Source: an uncultured Clostridium sp.
GTDB lineage: Bacteria; Bacillota; Clostridia; Clostridiales; Clostridiaceae
NCBI RefSeq assembly: GCF_947039605.1
Contig: NZ_CAMQZG010000005.1
Coordinates: 31,141 to 95,140 of the forward strand
DNA length: 64,000 bases
Direction: 5' to 3'
Notes under the pieces: generated by a model
What the model was told of the DNA's origin: nothing
The model's database searches: none
The model's input: the letters and a program-made list of their open reading frames with translations, nothing else
Made by a program: the position numbers and the translations under genes
In this document: positions 33,777 to 43,238 of the stretch, in pieces
Layout: each line of letters opens with the position of its first letter
Position numbering within the stretch: the stretch's first letter is position 1

Positions 33777-35387
33777 TTGGCTTATAAAGCTTTGTATAGA
33801 GAATGGAGACCTTCAACTTTTAGTGAGATGGTAGGTCAGGAACATATAACAACAACTTTAAAAAATCAGATTATAAATGATAAGGCAGCACATGCTTATC
33901 TATTTTGTGGGACAAGAGGAACAGGGAAAACAACTGCATCTAAAGTTATGGCTAAGGCATTAAACTGCTTAGACCTTCAAGATGGAGAACCTTGTAATAA
34001 ATGTTCAATGTGCGAGAAGATAGATAAGGGGCTTGCAATAGATGTAACAGAACTTGATGCAGCATCACATAATGGTGTTGATAAGATAAGAGAAATTATA
34101 GAAGATGTTCAGTATCCACCACAGGAAGCTAAAACAAAAGTATATATTATGGATGAGGTTCATATGCTTTCAATGGGGGCTGTAAATGCTTTTCTTAAAA
34201 CATTAGAGGAACCACCACAAAATGTAGTATTCATACTTGCTACAACAGATCCTCAAAAATTACCTATAACAGTTTTATCAAGATGTCAGAGATTTGATTT
34301 TAAAAGAATTTCAAAGAAAGATGTTGTAGGAAGACTTAGAGAGATTGTAGATAGCAAGGGTGTCTTTGCAGATAATAAGAGTTTAGATCTTATTGCAAGG
34401 GTTTCAGATGGAGCTATGAGGGATGCACTAAGCATTCTTGACCAAGCAATTGCTATGGGAAGTAATGGTGTTGATTATGATGAACTTGTTTCAATGCTTG
34501 GACTTGTAAATGATGAGTACTTATTTGATTTAACAGATGCTATGGTTTCAAAGAATATAGAAAAAGCTATGGGTGTTGTTGAGGATATAGTTTTATCAGG
34601 AAAAGATTTAGGGTTATTTATAAAAGATATGGTAGCTCATTATAGAAATCTTCTTATGATAAAAGTAACTAAGAACCCAGAAGAAGTTCTTGATATGGCA
34701 GAGGAAAGTATAGCAAGACTTAAAGAACAGGCAGCAAAACTTAGAGGTGAAGTAATAATAAGAAATATTAGAATACTTCAAGAGGGTGAAGAGGGTGCTA
34801 AATTTAGTAAGCAAGCTAGATTATACCTTGAACTTTCCATAATTAAAATTTGTAAAATTGAGTATGATACGTCAAAGGAAGTTATTTTAACAAGAATAAA
34901 TAAACTTGAAGAAGCAATTAGAAGTGGAAATATAGTTGTAAATCAAGGTCAAGGGCAACCACAAGTAGGAGCACAAGTACCTACAAAACAAATTCAAAAG
35001 CCCAAAGTAGCACCAAAACCTAGTGTTCCAATAGATGGTGATTTAGATGAGAGTGTGACAATGATAGAGGCTAATAAGGCTTGGAGAGATGTTCTTGAAA
35101 CATTAAAAGCTAGAAGAGAAATGATTATATATCTTTCACTTACACCAGGGAATATAGTAGGTTGTGATAAAGGTGTTATTCATGTTGAATTTACTAAAGA
35201 ATTCTCAGGGAATAAACTAAGACTTCAACAAGTTGATACTGCTAAAAAAATTAGTGGTGTATTCTCAGAAATTTTAGGTAAAAGAGTTCAGGTAATTTAT
35301 TCAGTTCATAAAGAAAGTGAAGATGTTGATGTAGAATCACATTTAAGAGGGCTTATGGGCGATGCATTAGAAGTTTTTGATGAATAA
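33777..35387 (+). CDS. dnaX: DNA polymerase III subunits gamma and tau
   Basis: The product has 536 residues and is the clamp-loader ATPase. Walker A GTRGTGKT is at 45-52, the zinc module CNKCSMC is followed by DEVHM (Walker B) and the sensor block LSRCQRF. The tau-type C-terminal region follows a Gln/Pro/Lys-rich linker (GQGQPQVGAQVP). The TTG at 33777 is the likely start: GAGGTGG lies six bases before it and MAYKALYREWRP matches the family's N terminus. It heads the dnaX-ybaB-recR-yaaL-bofA cluster. Confidence 0.95.
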   Translation: MAYKALYREWRPSTFSEMVGQEHITTTLKNQIINDKAAHAYLFCGTRGTGKTTASKVMAKALNCLDLQDGEPCNKCSMCEKIDKGLAIDVTELDAASHNGVDKIREIIEDVQYPPQEAKTKVYIMDEVHMLSMGAVNAFLKTLEEPPQNVVFILATTDPQKLPITVLSRCQRFDFKRISKKDVVGRLREIVDSKGVFADNKSLDLIARVSDGAMRDALSILDQAIAMGSNGVDYDELVSMLGLVNDEYLFDLTDAMVSKNIEKAMGVVEDIVLSGKDLGLFIKDMVAHYRNLLMIKVTKNPEEVLDMAEESIARLKEQAAKLRGEVIIRNIRILQEGEEGAKFSKQARLYLELSIIKICKIEYDTSKEVILTRINKLEEAIRSGNIVVNQGQGQPQVGAQVPTKQIQKPKVAPKPSVPIDGDLDESVTMIEANKAWRDVLETLKARREMIIYLSLTPGNIVGCDKGVIHVEFTKEFSGNKLRLQQVDTAKKISGVFSEILGKRVQVIYSVHKESEDVDVESHLRGLMGDALEVFDE

Positions 35388-35506
35388 GAAATAACAAAAA
35401 AGATTATATTGCATATTAATAAAGTATAGGAGATAGTTGGAATTACGCTCTAAAATATTATATAATATATTTTAGTTAAATTTATTTTTTAAGGAGGAAC
35501 ATAGAT

Positions 35507-35842
35507 ATGGCAAAAGGTGGATTCGGAGGCGGAATGGGTAACATGCAAAACCTAATGAAGCAAGCTCAACAAATGCAAACTCAAATGGCAAAAGTTCAAG
35601 AGGAATTAGAAGTTAAAGAGTACGAGGGTACAGCTGGTGGAGTTGTAACTGCAGTAGTTAATGGTAAAAAAGAACTTAAATCAATAAACATTAAACCAGA
35701 AGCAGTAGACCCAGATGATGTTGAAATGTTAGAAGATTTAGTTTTAACAGCAGTAAACAATGCTATGAGAATAGCTGGAGACGAAGCAGAAAACAAAATG
35801 GGTAAACTTACAGGTGGAATGAACATACCTGGAATGTTTTAA
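35507..35842 (+). CDS. YbaB/EbfC nucleoid-associated protein
   Basis: The product has 111 residues with the Gly-rich N terminus ([13 protein letters not shown]), Gln/Met-rich helix and central [16 protein letters not shown] strand typical of YbaB/EbfC DNA-binding dimers. It lies between dnaX and recR, its usual place in bacteria. AAGGAGGAAC is the ribosome binding site; this is one of the sites complementary to the hairpin loop at 16.1 kb. Confidence 0.93.
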   Translation: MAKGGFGGGMGNMQNLMKQAQQMQTQMAKVQEELEVKEYEGTAGGVVTAVVNGKKELKSINIKPEAVDPDDVEMLEDLVLTAVNNAMRIAGDEAENKMGKLTGGMNIPGMF

Positions 35843-35954
35843 TAAAAACTTATCTTTAAGTTAATTTAAGAAAAGTATATAATTGATTATAGAATAGGCA
35901 TACAGTTAAATTTGACTGTATGCCTAAAATATTATTTAAATTAAGGAGAAGATT

Positions 35955-36551
35955 ATGGATTTTTACCCAATTGCGATAGAAAAGTTAATAGAAGAGTTTG
36001 CAAAACTTCCCAGTATAGGAAAGAAAACAGCTCAAAGATTAACATTGCATATTCTTAACTTACCAAAAGATGAAGTTGAAGCTTTTGCAGATGCGCTTAA
36101 AGATGCCAGAGGAACTATAAAGTACTGTACAGTTTGTGGGAATTTTACAGATTCTGACCCTTGTAGCATATGTGCAAGTAATCATAGAGATATAAGTACA
36201 ATATGTGTTGTAGAACAACCAAAAGATATTATGACTATGGAGAAAGTTAGAGATTTTAATGGAATTTATCATGTTTTACATGGAAACATATCTCCAATGC
36301 AAGGAAGAGGACCTCAAGATATAAGAATTAGAGAACTTGTTGCTAGAATGAATGCAGACATAAAAGAAGTAATTCTTGCTACAAACCCTAATATTGAGGG
36401 AGAAGCTACAGCTATGTACATATCAAAGGTTTTAAAGCCACTAGATATAAAAGTTACTAGAATTGCCTCAGGAATTCCTGTTGGTGGAGATTTAGATTAT
36501 GCAGATGAAATAACTCTATCAAAGGCTTTAGAGGGAAGAAAAGAGCTTTAA
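35955..36551 (+). CDS. recR: Recombination protein RecR
   Basis: The product has 198 residues. The helix-hairpin-helix [16 protein letters not shown], the four-Cys zinc finger ([16 protein letters not shown]) and the Toprim domain ([13 protein letters not shown], then [15 protein letters not shown]) are all present. RecR works with RecO in RecA loading at gaps. It follows ybaB in the same direction. Confidence 0.96.
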   Translation: MDFYPIAIEKLIEEFAKLPSIGKKTAQRLTLHILNLPKDEVEAFADALKDARGTIKYCTVCGNFTDSDPCSICASNHRDISTICVVEQPKDIMTMEKVRDFNGIYHVLHGNISPMQGRGPQDIRIRELVARMNADIKEVILATNPNIEGEATAMYISKVLKPLDIKVTRIASGIPVGGDLDYADEITLSKALEGRKEL

Positions 36552-36621
36552 ATTTGAATAAAAATATTATTATTGTCAATAATTTCTAATATGTACAAGT
36601 TTTATGTATTAGGAGGTTGTT

Positions 36622-36921
36622 ATGCAGAATACAATAATAGTAGAAAAAAATTGTGTAAAAAAAAAGGAAATAGCAAGTAAAGGTAGAAATAGTATAAGTG
36701 ATAGAGATTTTATAATAAACTCTGTTAATGAAACTAAAGGTGAAATTGATAGACTTAGGAATAATTTTGATTTCATAAGTGATCCCAAATTAGTTGAATC
36801 TCTTATATATAAAGAAAGAGATGCTATGGCTAGATATGAATACTTACTTGGACAGGCAAAAGAAAAAGGTATAAAAGTAAGCATGTTATACGTATATAAT
36901 AATGTCTGTAAAAAATACTAG
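36622..36921 (+). CDS. yaaL: YaaL family protein (DUF2508)
   Basis: The product has 99 residues. The core IINSVNETKGEIDRLRNNFD plus RDAMARYEYLLGQAKEKG matches the DUF2508 family normally encoded between recR and bofA. It is helical and charged, without membrane segments. Function is unknown; the conserved position links it to the sporulation gene downstream. AGGAGGTT is the ribosome binding site. Confidence 0.85.
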   Translation: MQNTIIVEKNCVKKKEIASKGRNSISDRDFIINSVNETKGEIDRLRNNFDFISDPKLVESLIYKERDAMARYEYLLGQAKEKGIKVSMLYVYNNVCKKY

Positions 36922-36951
36922 AAGATAAAAAAGGAAAGGGGGATTAATTTA

Positions 36952-37197
36952 ATGGATATAGTATCATTACTTATTGGACTTGCAGTGGCATTTATCGCTT
37001 TTAAGTTAATCAAAGGTTCTATAAAGTTACTTATAAATGGTGTCGTTGGAGTTATACTTCTTTGGATAGTAAACTTTGTTGGGGCAAGCTTTGGAATAAC
37101 AATAGGAATAAATATATTTACAGCTCTTATAGCAGGGATATTTGGAATACCTGGCGTAATTGTTATGGTAGTTTTCAAACTAGTAACTGGAGCTTAA
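36952..37197 (+). CDS. bofA: Sigma-K processing inhibitor BofA
   Basis: The product has 81 residues, almost entirely hydrophobic, with two to three membrane helices and the family end block GIFGIPGVIVMVVFKL. In Bacillus BofA holds the SpoIVFB protease inactive in the outer forespore membrane until the sigma-K checkpoint is passed. AAAGGGGGATTAAT precedes the ATG. It closes the recombination/sporulation cluster. Confidence 0.9.
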   Translation: MDIVSLLIGLAVAFIAFKLIKGSIKLLINGVVGVILLWIVNFVGASFGITIGINIFTALIAGIFGIPGVIVMVVFKLVTGA

Positions 37198-37215
37198 ATA
37201 GTAGAGAAATACAAG

Positions 37216-37257
37216 AAAAACAGATGCTTTCCAATAATGTAGGCATCTGTTTTTTAA
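37216..37257 (+). terminator. Terminator of the dnaX-bofA cluster
   Basis: AAAAACAGATGC pairs with GCATCTGTTTTT and the stem ends in T6. Confidence 0.9.
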
Positions 37258-37458
37258 TAATAGATGGGAGAAACTTGCATATTAAGCAAGATAATCCTGG
37301 TTATTGCAAAGAGAGGAGTTTTGCAAGTAATCAAGATGGATTTAATATACTATAAATATATGCTATTGAAAAAAATTGGTTACTATATTTAAAGGGAAAG
37401 TTGTGACATTTATTTTATAATGTAGAACTTAAAGGGGGAGAGGACTATATTAAAGAAC

Positions 37459-38925
37459 TTGATTTTAAAGAATAACATATGGGTAGGTACAACTACTACT
37501 GTTTATACAGTTTTATTTTTTGTTTTTTCTGGTGGTTTAAATCTTATGAAAACTAACTTTACAGGAGTAACAAAAAATAGTGCTATAAAAGACTTTTTTA
37601 CAATTGGAAATTTTCAAATATTATTTTTAGTTTTAGCTACTTGCGTAATGGCAGGGATTTTCTTTAGAAATAAGGAAGATCAACTTAGAATGAGACTTAA
37701 AGATAAAAAAGATAGAATATTATATTTTAAAGAGAGTTTAATGCTTCTTGTTACACCAATAGTTATAGGTATATTTATAAACTTTTTACTTAAATCTGTT
37801 TTATATGCAATGGATGGAGAAAAATTAGCAACGTTACAAGTGCCATTTTATGTAATCTTCAATTCGTGTATATATATGTTTGTAGTGGCTGTTTTAGGAG
37901 TTGCTGTAAGTTTCTTATTTCAAATAACAATGAAACCAAGGCTAACTGCTGCACTATACCCACTATTTATTTTTGAAAGTTTGATACTTTTATTTGGAGT
38001 ATCTAATCTTTTTGCATCAAGCAAAATACCAGGAGTAGTAGGAGTATCTAATTTCACAGCAAGTGTGGTTTTAAATTATCTTAATATGTTTACGAGTAAA
38101 CTTCGAGTTGAAACACTTGGTACAGAGGTGTTTTTTATTACAATTTTAGCAGTTGTAACAGGTGCGATAGTTTGTTTTGCAGGGATAAGTAGATTTCTTG
38201 TTACGTATAAAGAAAAAACCTTAACACATAATTATAGATCAACATTTTTAAGGAGATTTATAATTTTAGATTTAGTTGCTTTGTTTGTTGTTTATCTTTC
38301 AATAGCTGGATTTGGAGCATATTCAATGCTTAAAATGAATTCAATAACACTTGAACAAGCTTTTGAGTATACAGCAATGGTATCAATTATATTGATACCA
38401 ACATTAACGGTTCTTTTTGAGAATCTTTATATGAAAAGATATAATTTAATTGAGTTAAAAGTACAAAAGAAAGAGAGAAAGCCTAAAAAAGTAAAAGCAA
38501 ACAATACTTTAGAGGTAACAAAAAATATTGAAAATAATGGTCAAAATGTTGATGTTAAGATCAATATAGATGTTAAGATAAATGAAACTTCATTAGAGAG
38601 CAAAGGAATTGTAAAAGAAACTATAAAAACAAGTTACATTCCAAAAAATGGGGAACATTTAAGTGGAACTAAAGATTTAGGAAAAAGAGAAGTTCCAGAG
38701 GTTGAGGGTGTTTTTGAAAAAAATATTTCAGATGATGATAGTAGTAAAGGGTTTGAAGAATTATTCTTTGATGAAGATATAAAGATTAAAGAGAGTTCAG
38801 AGGTTCAAAAAGAATATGAGGATTCTGCTAAAGAGGAGAAAGTTAGTTTTGATGATGTGAAAATGCACCAAAGAGAAGAACTAGATAATTCATTCTTTAC
38901 AACTGTAGAACATGATAATAAGTAA
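37459..38925 (+). CDS. Multi-helix membrane protein with acidic cytosolic tail, unknown function
   Basis: The product has about 488 residues with roughly eight hydrophobic helices in the first 325 residues. A highly charged, low-complexity tail of 160 residues follows (KVQKKERKPKKVKANN, then acidic blocks such as VFEKNISDDDSSKGFEELFF). The start is unclear. GGGGGAGAGG at 37434-37443 is 15 bases from the TTG at 37459, too far. An in-frame ATA at 37447 is at the right distance but would be a rare start codon. No family is recognised. It has its own terminator. Confidence 0.7.
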   Translation: MILKNNIWVGTTTTVYTVLFFVFSGGLNLMKTNFTGVTKNSAIKDFFTIGNFQILFLVLATCVMAGIFFRNKEDQLRMRLKDKKDRILYFKESLMLLVTPIVIGIFINFLLKSVLYAMDGEKLATLQVPFYVIFNSCIYMFVVAVLGVAVSFLFQITMKPRLTAALYPLFIFESLILLFGVSNLFASSKIPGVVGVSNFTASVVLNYLNMFTSKLRVETLGTEVFFITILAVVTGAIVCFAGISRFLVTYKEKTLTHNYRSTFLRRFIILDLVALFVVYLSIAGFGAYSMLKMNSITLEQAFEYTAMVSIILIPTLTVLFENLYMKRYNLIELKVQKKERKPKKVKANNTLEVTKNIENNGQNVDVKINIDVKINETSLESKGIVKETIKTSYIPKNGEHLSGTKDLGKREVPEVEGVFEKNISDDDSSKGFEELFFDEDIKIKESSEVQKEYEDSAKEEKVSFDDVKMHQREELDNSFFTTVEHDNK

Positions 38926-38928
38926 TTC

Positions 38929-38966
38929 AAACTCCTTTGTGGTAAGACATAAAGGAGTTTTTTTGT
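38929..38966 (+). terminator. Terminator of the acidic-tail membrane protein gene
   Basis: AAACTCCTTT pairs with AAAGGAGTTT and ends in T7. Confidence 0.9.
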
Positions 38967-39061
38967 AGCAATTTATTAAATTTTTGTAGAATCTATTCAA
39001 ATATAAAAAAATGTACTCTATAATCAAATTAATAAGGGTCTTAACTAAGGAGGAAAAAAAT

Positions 39062-39337
39062 ATGATGAGTGTTGGAGTAGCAATAGGTATGATTGCCTAT
39101 TTAATTATTAATAAATTTATAACTATTACAGAGAAAGTAAGTAGCTTGATAAAAATAGATACTATCTGGAAGCCTGCAATTTTAGTGGTAATTTTTATTG
39201 TTGTAATAGCTATTATATATGGTATTGTAGGATTGTTTAATTTAGGTGGTCTGGGTGAGGGAATAGATGGTTTATTAATTGGACTTGGGATAATGTTTAT
39301 AGTAAGAATTATACCTAAGCAGTTTAAATATATGTAA
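39062..39337 (+). CDS. Small membrane protein, unknown function
   Basis: The product has 91 residues and three hydrophobic stretches (about 3-16, 36-62 and 68-85), with a Gly-rich turn (LGGLGEGIDGLLIGLG). The start at 39062 follows AAGGAGGAAAAAAAT, whereas an in-frame upstream ATG at 39011 lacks a ribosome binding site. It has its own terminator. No family recognised. Confidence 0.65.
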   Translation: MMSVGVAIGMIAYLIINKFITITEKVSSLIKIDTIWKPAILVVIFIVVIAIIYGIVGLFNLGGLGEGIDGLLIGLGIMFIVRIIPKQFKYM

Positions 39338-39342
39338 GATTT

Positions 39343-39371
39343 AAAAGTAGCGAGAGCTACTTTTTTTTTAT
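39343..39371 (+). terminator. Terminator of small membrane protein gene
   Basis: AAAAGTAGC pairs with GCTACTTTT and is followed by a long T run. Confidence 0.9.
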
Positions 39372-39426
39372 GGATAAAAAATAAAATTGGTGGAATACTA
39401 ACTTTGATTTAGTATTTAGGAAAGGT

Positions 39427-39603
39427 GTGATTGTTATAATTGCTACTTATCATCAATTGTCTGCAATAGATAGGAATATAAAATTTTATGATCCAAACAG
39501 GGAGAATGATTTTATATGTAGTAACCATCATGATAATAATTCTTTGTATGAACCAGAGAGTACAGAATTTAATGAATATGAATTCTTTAAAGATGACCTC
39601 TAA
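39427..39603 (+). CDS. Small acidic protein, 58 residues, unknown
   Basis: A GTG-initiated frame with AGGAAAG a few bases upstream encodes an acidic peptide rich in Asn, Asp and Glu (YDPNRENDFICSNHHDNNSL, then EPESTEFNEYEFF). It ends just before a strong terminator. The minus-strand frame over the same DNA has a composition unlike protein. Probably a real small gene, but the start is weak. Confidence 0.4.
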   Translation: MIVIIATYHQLSAIDRNIKFYDPNRENDFICSNHHDNNSLYEPESTEFNEYEFFKDDL

Positions 39604-39613
39604 ACTAAATCTT

Positions 39614-39686
39614 AAAAGCCCTAGATAAAGATGAGTAAATAAACTCCATGTCAACACAATGCTCGGATATCTAGGGCTTTTTTTTA
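39614..39686 (+). terminator. Terminator with a 40-base loop
   Basis: A perfect 14-bp stem (39614-39627 with 39668-39681) ends in T8 and encloses a 40-base loop, which is unusually long. It may be a terminator alone or the end of a small RNA. Confidence 0.75.
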
Positions 39687-39840
39687 TGCATTTTTTAAAA
39701 GTTTTGTATAGAAGCGAATATATTAAAAATTAATAATTTATAAATTTAATCAAAATACATTAACATTAATCAAACTACCGAATAATATATTTAAAAAAAG
39801 AAAAAATATAGTGCTTATATTTTAAAGGGGGCAAAAATAA

Positions 39841-40914
39841 ATGCACAAGAAATTATTTATTCCTGGTCCGGTTGATGTTAGACCAGACGTTTTAGAAAAA
39901 ATGGCTATGCCAATGATAGGTCATAGGGGGAAGGACGCATCTGACCTTCAAAGAAGGATTAGTGAAAATCTTAGGAAAATTCTTTATACAAAGAGTGAGA
40001 TTTTACTTTCAAGTTCTTCAGGTACGGGACTTATGGAAGGTGCTATTAAAAGTTGTACTGCAAAAAAAGCAGCTATTTTCTCTGTTGGGGCCTTTGGAAA
40101 CAGATGGTATGAAATTGCAGTGAGTAATAATATAAAAGTAGATAAGTTTGAGGTTGAGTGGGGAAAAGCACTTCATGCAGAAGAGGTGGACAAGGTTCTT
40201 GCAACAGGTGATTATGATCTTGTAGCAGTTACTCATAATGAAACTTCAACAGGGGTTATGAATCCTATAGAGGAAATTGGTGAGGTTGTTAAAAAGTATC
40301 CAAATATTATTTTTTGTGTAGATGCAGTTAGTTCTGCTGTTGGTACAAAGATAGAGGTTGATAAGTGTGGTATAGATATTCTTATTACATCAACTCAAAA
40401 ATGCATTGGACTTCCACCAGGACTTGCTATTTGTACATTCTCTGATAAAGCTAGAGAGAGAGCAAAGACTGTTGAGAATAGAGGGACATACCTTGATTTA
40501 CTTACTCTTGATAAGTATATTGCGAAAAAAGATTATCAATATCCTTCAACACCATCACTTTCACATATGTATGCTTTAGATTATCAATTAGATTATATTT
40601 TGAATATAGAAGGTTTAGAAAATAGATTTAATAGACATATAGAGATGGCAGAGATTGTTAGAGCATGGGCAAAAGAGCATTTTGAGATATTCACAGAAGC
40701 TGGATATTATTCAAATACTTTAACTAATATAAAAAATACTAAGGGCATAAGTATTTCAGATCTTAATAAAGAACTTGGAAAAAAAGGCATGGTATTGTCA
40801 AATGGTTATGGTAAGTTAAAAGAAAAAACATTTAGAATTGCTCATATGGCAGATTGCAAGGTAGAGGATATAAATACTTTACTTATAGCAATTGATGAAA
40901 TCTTAGGTTTTTAG
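39841..40914 (+). CDS. Class V aminotransferase, likely phosphoserine aminotransferase
   Basis: The product has 357 residues. It starts KLFIPGPVDVRPDVLEKMAM. The PLP-binding Lys is in ITSTQKCIGLPPGLAI, preceded by FCVDAVSSAVG, as in alanine-glyoxylate/serine-pyruvate aminotransferases. It lies directly before serA, so it probably acts as the SerC step, converting 3-phosphohydroxypyruvate to phosphoserine. A catabolic serine-pyruvate role cannot be excluded from sequence. AAAGGGGGC precedes the ATG. Confidence 0.88.
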   Translation: MHKKLFIPGPVDVRPDVLEKMAMPMIGHRGKDASDLQRRISENLRKILYTKSEILLSSSSGTGLMEGAIKSCTAKKAAIFSVGAFGNRWYEIAVSNNIKVDKFEVEWGKALHAEEVDKVLATGDYDLVAVTHNETSTGVMNPIEEIGEVVKKYPNIIFCVDAVSSAVGTKIEVDKCGIDILITSTQKCIGLPPGLAICTFSDKARERAKTVENRGTYLDLLTLDKYIAKKDYQYPSTPSLSHMYALDYQLDYILNIEGLENRFNRHIEMAEIVRAWAKEHFEIFTEAGYYSNTLTNIKNTKGISISDLNKELGKKGMVLSNGYGKLKEKTFRIAHMADCKVEDINTLLIAIDEILGF

Positions 40915-41000
40915 TGAAAAGATAGTAATTTTAAGTAATTTTCAACGCTAGGAGTGTTATAAAAATCTGAAAAGCCTCGTTGATAATGGCTATAAGTTTT

Positions 41001-41040
41001 GTGGACCTCTTTAGGCTAAAAAATAGGCTAAAGAGGTCTA
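41001..41040 (+). promoter_or_regulatory. Hairpin in the leader before serA
   Basis: GACCTCTTTAG pairs exactly with CTAAAGAGGTC around a 17-base loop. No T run follows (TAATATTT). It sits 30 bases before the serA ribosome binding site and may be a weak terminator or attenuator within the operon. Confidence 0.5.
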
Positions 41041-41071
41041 ATATTTAAAAAAAGTTTGGAGGAATATATAA

Positions 41072-41974
41072 ATGGGAAGAATATTATTTAATGACGGTGT
41101 AGAAGCAGATTTAGCTTTAAAATTAAAGAAATTAGGAGTAGAGGTAGAGAATACTCATTATGAGGGGGATGAACTTGTAGAGAAGTTAAAAACTACTGAT
41201 ATTTTAGTTGTAAGGTCAGCTACAAAGGTTAGAGAATCTTTAATTGATAATATCAAGGGGGGAGACTTAAAGCTTGTTATAAGAGCTGGTGTTGGGGTTG
41301 ACAATATAGATGTTGTTTATGCACAGAAAAATGGGATAGATGTTAAAAACACACCATTTGCAAGCTCTGCATCTGTTGCAGAACTTGTACTTGCACATAT
41401 GTTTGCTTTATCAAGATTCATAGTTCAAGCAAATATTACTATGAGAAAAGGTGAGTGGAATAAAAAATCTTACACAGGTAGCGAGATTTTAGGGAAAACT
41501 CTTGGAATTATAGGGATGGGTAGAATAGGTAGAACACTTGCAGCAAAAGCTAGTGCACTTGGAATGAAAGTTATTTATTCAGATGCTATGGGTGCTATTG
41601 ACCTTGCGAGTGCTTATGAATATGTAGAGCTTAATGATTTATATAAAAAATCAGATTATATTTCAATTCATGTACCTACAACAGAGTGTTTAATTGGTGA
41701 TGATGAGATTAATATAATGAAAGATGGAGTTTTTCTTATAAATACTGCTAGAGGTTCTGTTATAAGTACAGAGGCTTTACTTGTAGGAATTCATAGTGGA
41801 AAAGTTGGGGGAGCAGGTCTTGATGTATTTGAGAATGAACCAAAATTCCAACAAGGGCTTGTTAATAATCCTAAAATTTGTGCAACACCACATATAGGAG
41901 CTTCTACAAATGAAGCACAAGAAAGAATTGCAGATGAGATTTATGAGATAGTAAAAGAAACTTTTAAATTATAA
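41072..41974 (+). CDS. serA: D-3-phosphoglycerate dehydrogenase, short form
   Basis: The product has 300 residues and oxidises 3-phosphoglycerate, the first step of serine synthesis. The NAD-binding motif GIIGMGRIGRTLA, the substrate-site VRSATKVRE, the Arg region INTARGSVI and the catalytic His in TPHIGAST are all present. It is the short form without a C-terminal ACT domain, so feedback inhibition by serine through ACT is unlikely. AAAGTTTGGAGG precedes the ATG. Confidence 0.93.
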   Translation: MGRILFNDGVEADLALKLKKLGVEVENTHYEGDELVEKLKTTDILVVRSATKVRESLIDNIKGGDLKLVIRAGVGVDNIDVVYAQKNGIDVKNTPFASSASVAELVLAHMFALSRFIVQANITMRKGEWNKKSYTGSEILGKTLGIIGMGRIGRTLAAKASALGMKVIYSDAMGAIDLASAYEYVELNDLYKKSDYISIHVPTTECLIGDDEINIMKDGVFLINTARGSVISTEALLVGIHSGKVGGAGLDVFENEPKFQQGLVNNPKICATPHIGASTNEAQERIADEIYEIVKETFKL

Positions 41975-41990
41975 AAGGAGCGAGGGTTAT

Positions 41991-43235
41991 ATGGTTAGAA
42001 TTAAACCTTTTAAAGCAATAAGACCAGATGAGAATGTTGCAAGTGAAGTGGGGGCACTTCCTTATGATGTTATGAATGTGGCAGAGGCAAGAGAAATGGT
42101 AAAAGGAAATGAGAAATCTTTTTTAAATATAGATAGAGCAGAGGTTAATTTTCCAGAGGGCGTTGATGTTTATGATGATAAGATTTATCAAAAAGCAAGT
42201 GAGCTTTTAAATGAATTTATAGAAAAAGGATATTTAAAGCAAGATGAAAAAGATGCTTTATATATTTATGATGAAGAGGTTGATGGAAAAGTACAAAGAG
42301 GAATAGTAATGTGTTGCTCTCTTGATGATTATGAAAATAATATAATCAAAAGACATGAATTTACTAGACCAGATAAAGAAGTAGATAGAACAAATCACTT
42401 TAATGTTTGTGATGCTAATACAAGTCCTATACTTTTAACTTATAAAGAAGAGGGTAGTATAACAAGTCTTATAGATTCATACTGTGAGAAGATAGAGCCT
42501 GTTTATAATTTTGTTAGTGATGATAATATAACACATAGATTATGGGTTATTAATGATGAAATTATAGTTGATATGATAGTTAATAAGTTTGAGGGGGTAG
42601 ATAGTCTTTATATAGCAGATGGTCACCACAGAACAGCATCATCAATTAATGTTGGAAGACTTAGAAGACAAGAAAATCAAGATTATACAGGTGAAGAGGA
42701 ATTTAACTATTTCCTTGGAGTAGTATTTCCATCAAGTGATTTAAATATATTAGATTATAATAGAGTTGTAAGAGTTAAAGAAAACTTTAATCTTATAACT
42801 TTTATAGAAGGATTAAAGCAAAACTTCACAGTAAATATGATAGGTTCAGTACAAAGCAAACCTAAAAAACCTAAAAGTTTTGGGATGTGCATTAAAGGAA
42901 CTTGGTATGAAGTAACTGCAAAGAAAAATTCTTATGACGCAGCAGATAGCATAAAAAGTTTAGATGTTTCTATATTAGAAGAAAATATATTAAAACCTCT
43001 ACTTGGAATACAAGATGTTAGAACTGATAAAAGAATTGATTTTGTAGGTGGAATCAGAGGGCTTGATGAACTTGAAAGAAGAGTTAAATCTGATATGGAT
43101 ATAGCATTTTCAATGTATCCTACAAGTATAGAGCAGCTTATACAAGTTTCTGATGAAGGTAAAATAATGCCGCCTAAATCTACTTGGTTTGAACCAAAAC
43201 TTAGAAGCGGATTGTTTATACACAAATTAAAATAA
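41991..43235 (+). CDS. DUF1015 protein in the serine operon
   Basis: The product has 414 residues. The N terminus VRIKPFKAIRPDENVASEVG and the central motif YIADGHHRTASS are the DUF1015 hallmarks. The DGHHR motif resembles that in ParB/Srx-fold serine kinases such as archaeal SerK. It is 17 bases downstream of serA, following the aminotransferase, and no serB lies in the window. A role in phosphoserine/serine conversion is inferred from context, not shown. AAAGGAGCGAGGG precedes the ATG. Confidence 0.85.
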   Translation: MVRIKPFKAIRPDENVASEVGALPYDVMNVAEAREMVKGNEKSFLNIDRAEVNFPEGVDVYDDKIYQKASELLNEFIEKGYLKQDEKDALYIYDEEVDGKVQRGIVMCCSLDDYENNIIKRHEFTRPDKEVDRTNHFNVCDANTSPILLTYKEEGSITSLIDSYCEKIEPVYNFVSDDNITHRLWVINDEIIVDMIVNKFEGVDSLYIADGHHRTASSINVGRLRRQENQDYTGEEEFNYFLGVVFPSSDLNILDYNRVVRVKENFNLITFIEGLKQNFTVNMIGSVQSKPKKPKSFGMCIKGTWYEVTAKKNSYDAADSIKSLDVSILEENILKPLLGIQDVRTDKRIDFVGGIRGLDELERRVKSDMDIAFSMYPTSIEQLIQVSDEGKIMPPKSTWFEPKLRSGLFIHKLK

Positions 43236-43238
43236 ATA

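Noticed and set aside
37062..37355. A 97-residue plus-strand frame overlapping bofA
   Set aside because: It overlaps bofA in another frame, runs through the bofA terminator hairpin and has no ribosome binding site.
39409..39657. An 82-residue minus-strand frame
   Set aside because: It overlaps the strong plus-strand terminator, has no ribosome binding site, and the plus-strand small ORF fits the local signals better.
40915..41071. Leader before serA considered as a T-box or other riboswitch
   Set aside because: The T-box consensus and the stem I features are absent, and only one plain hairpin without a T run is present.
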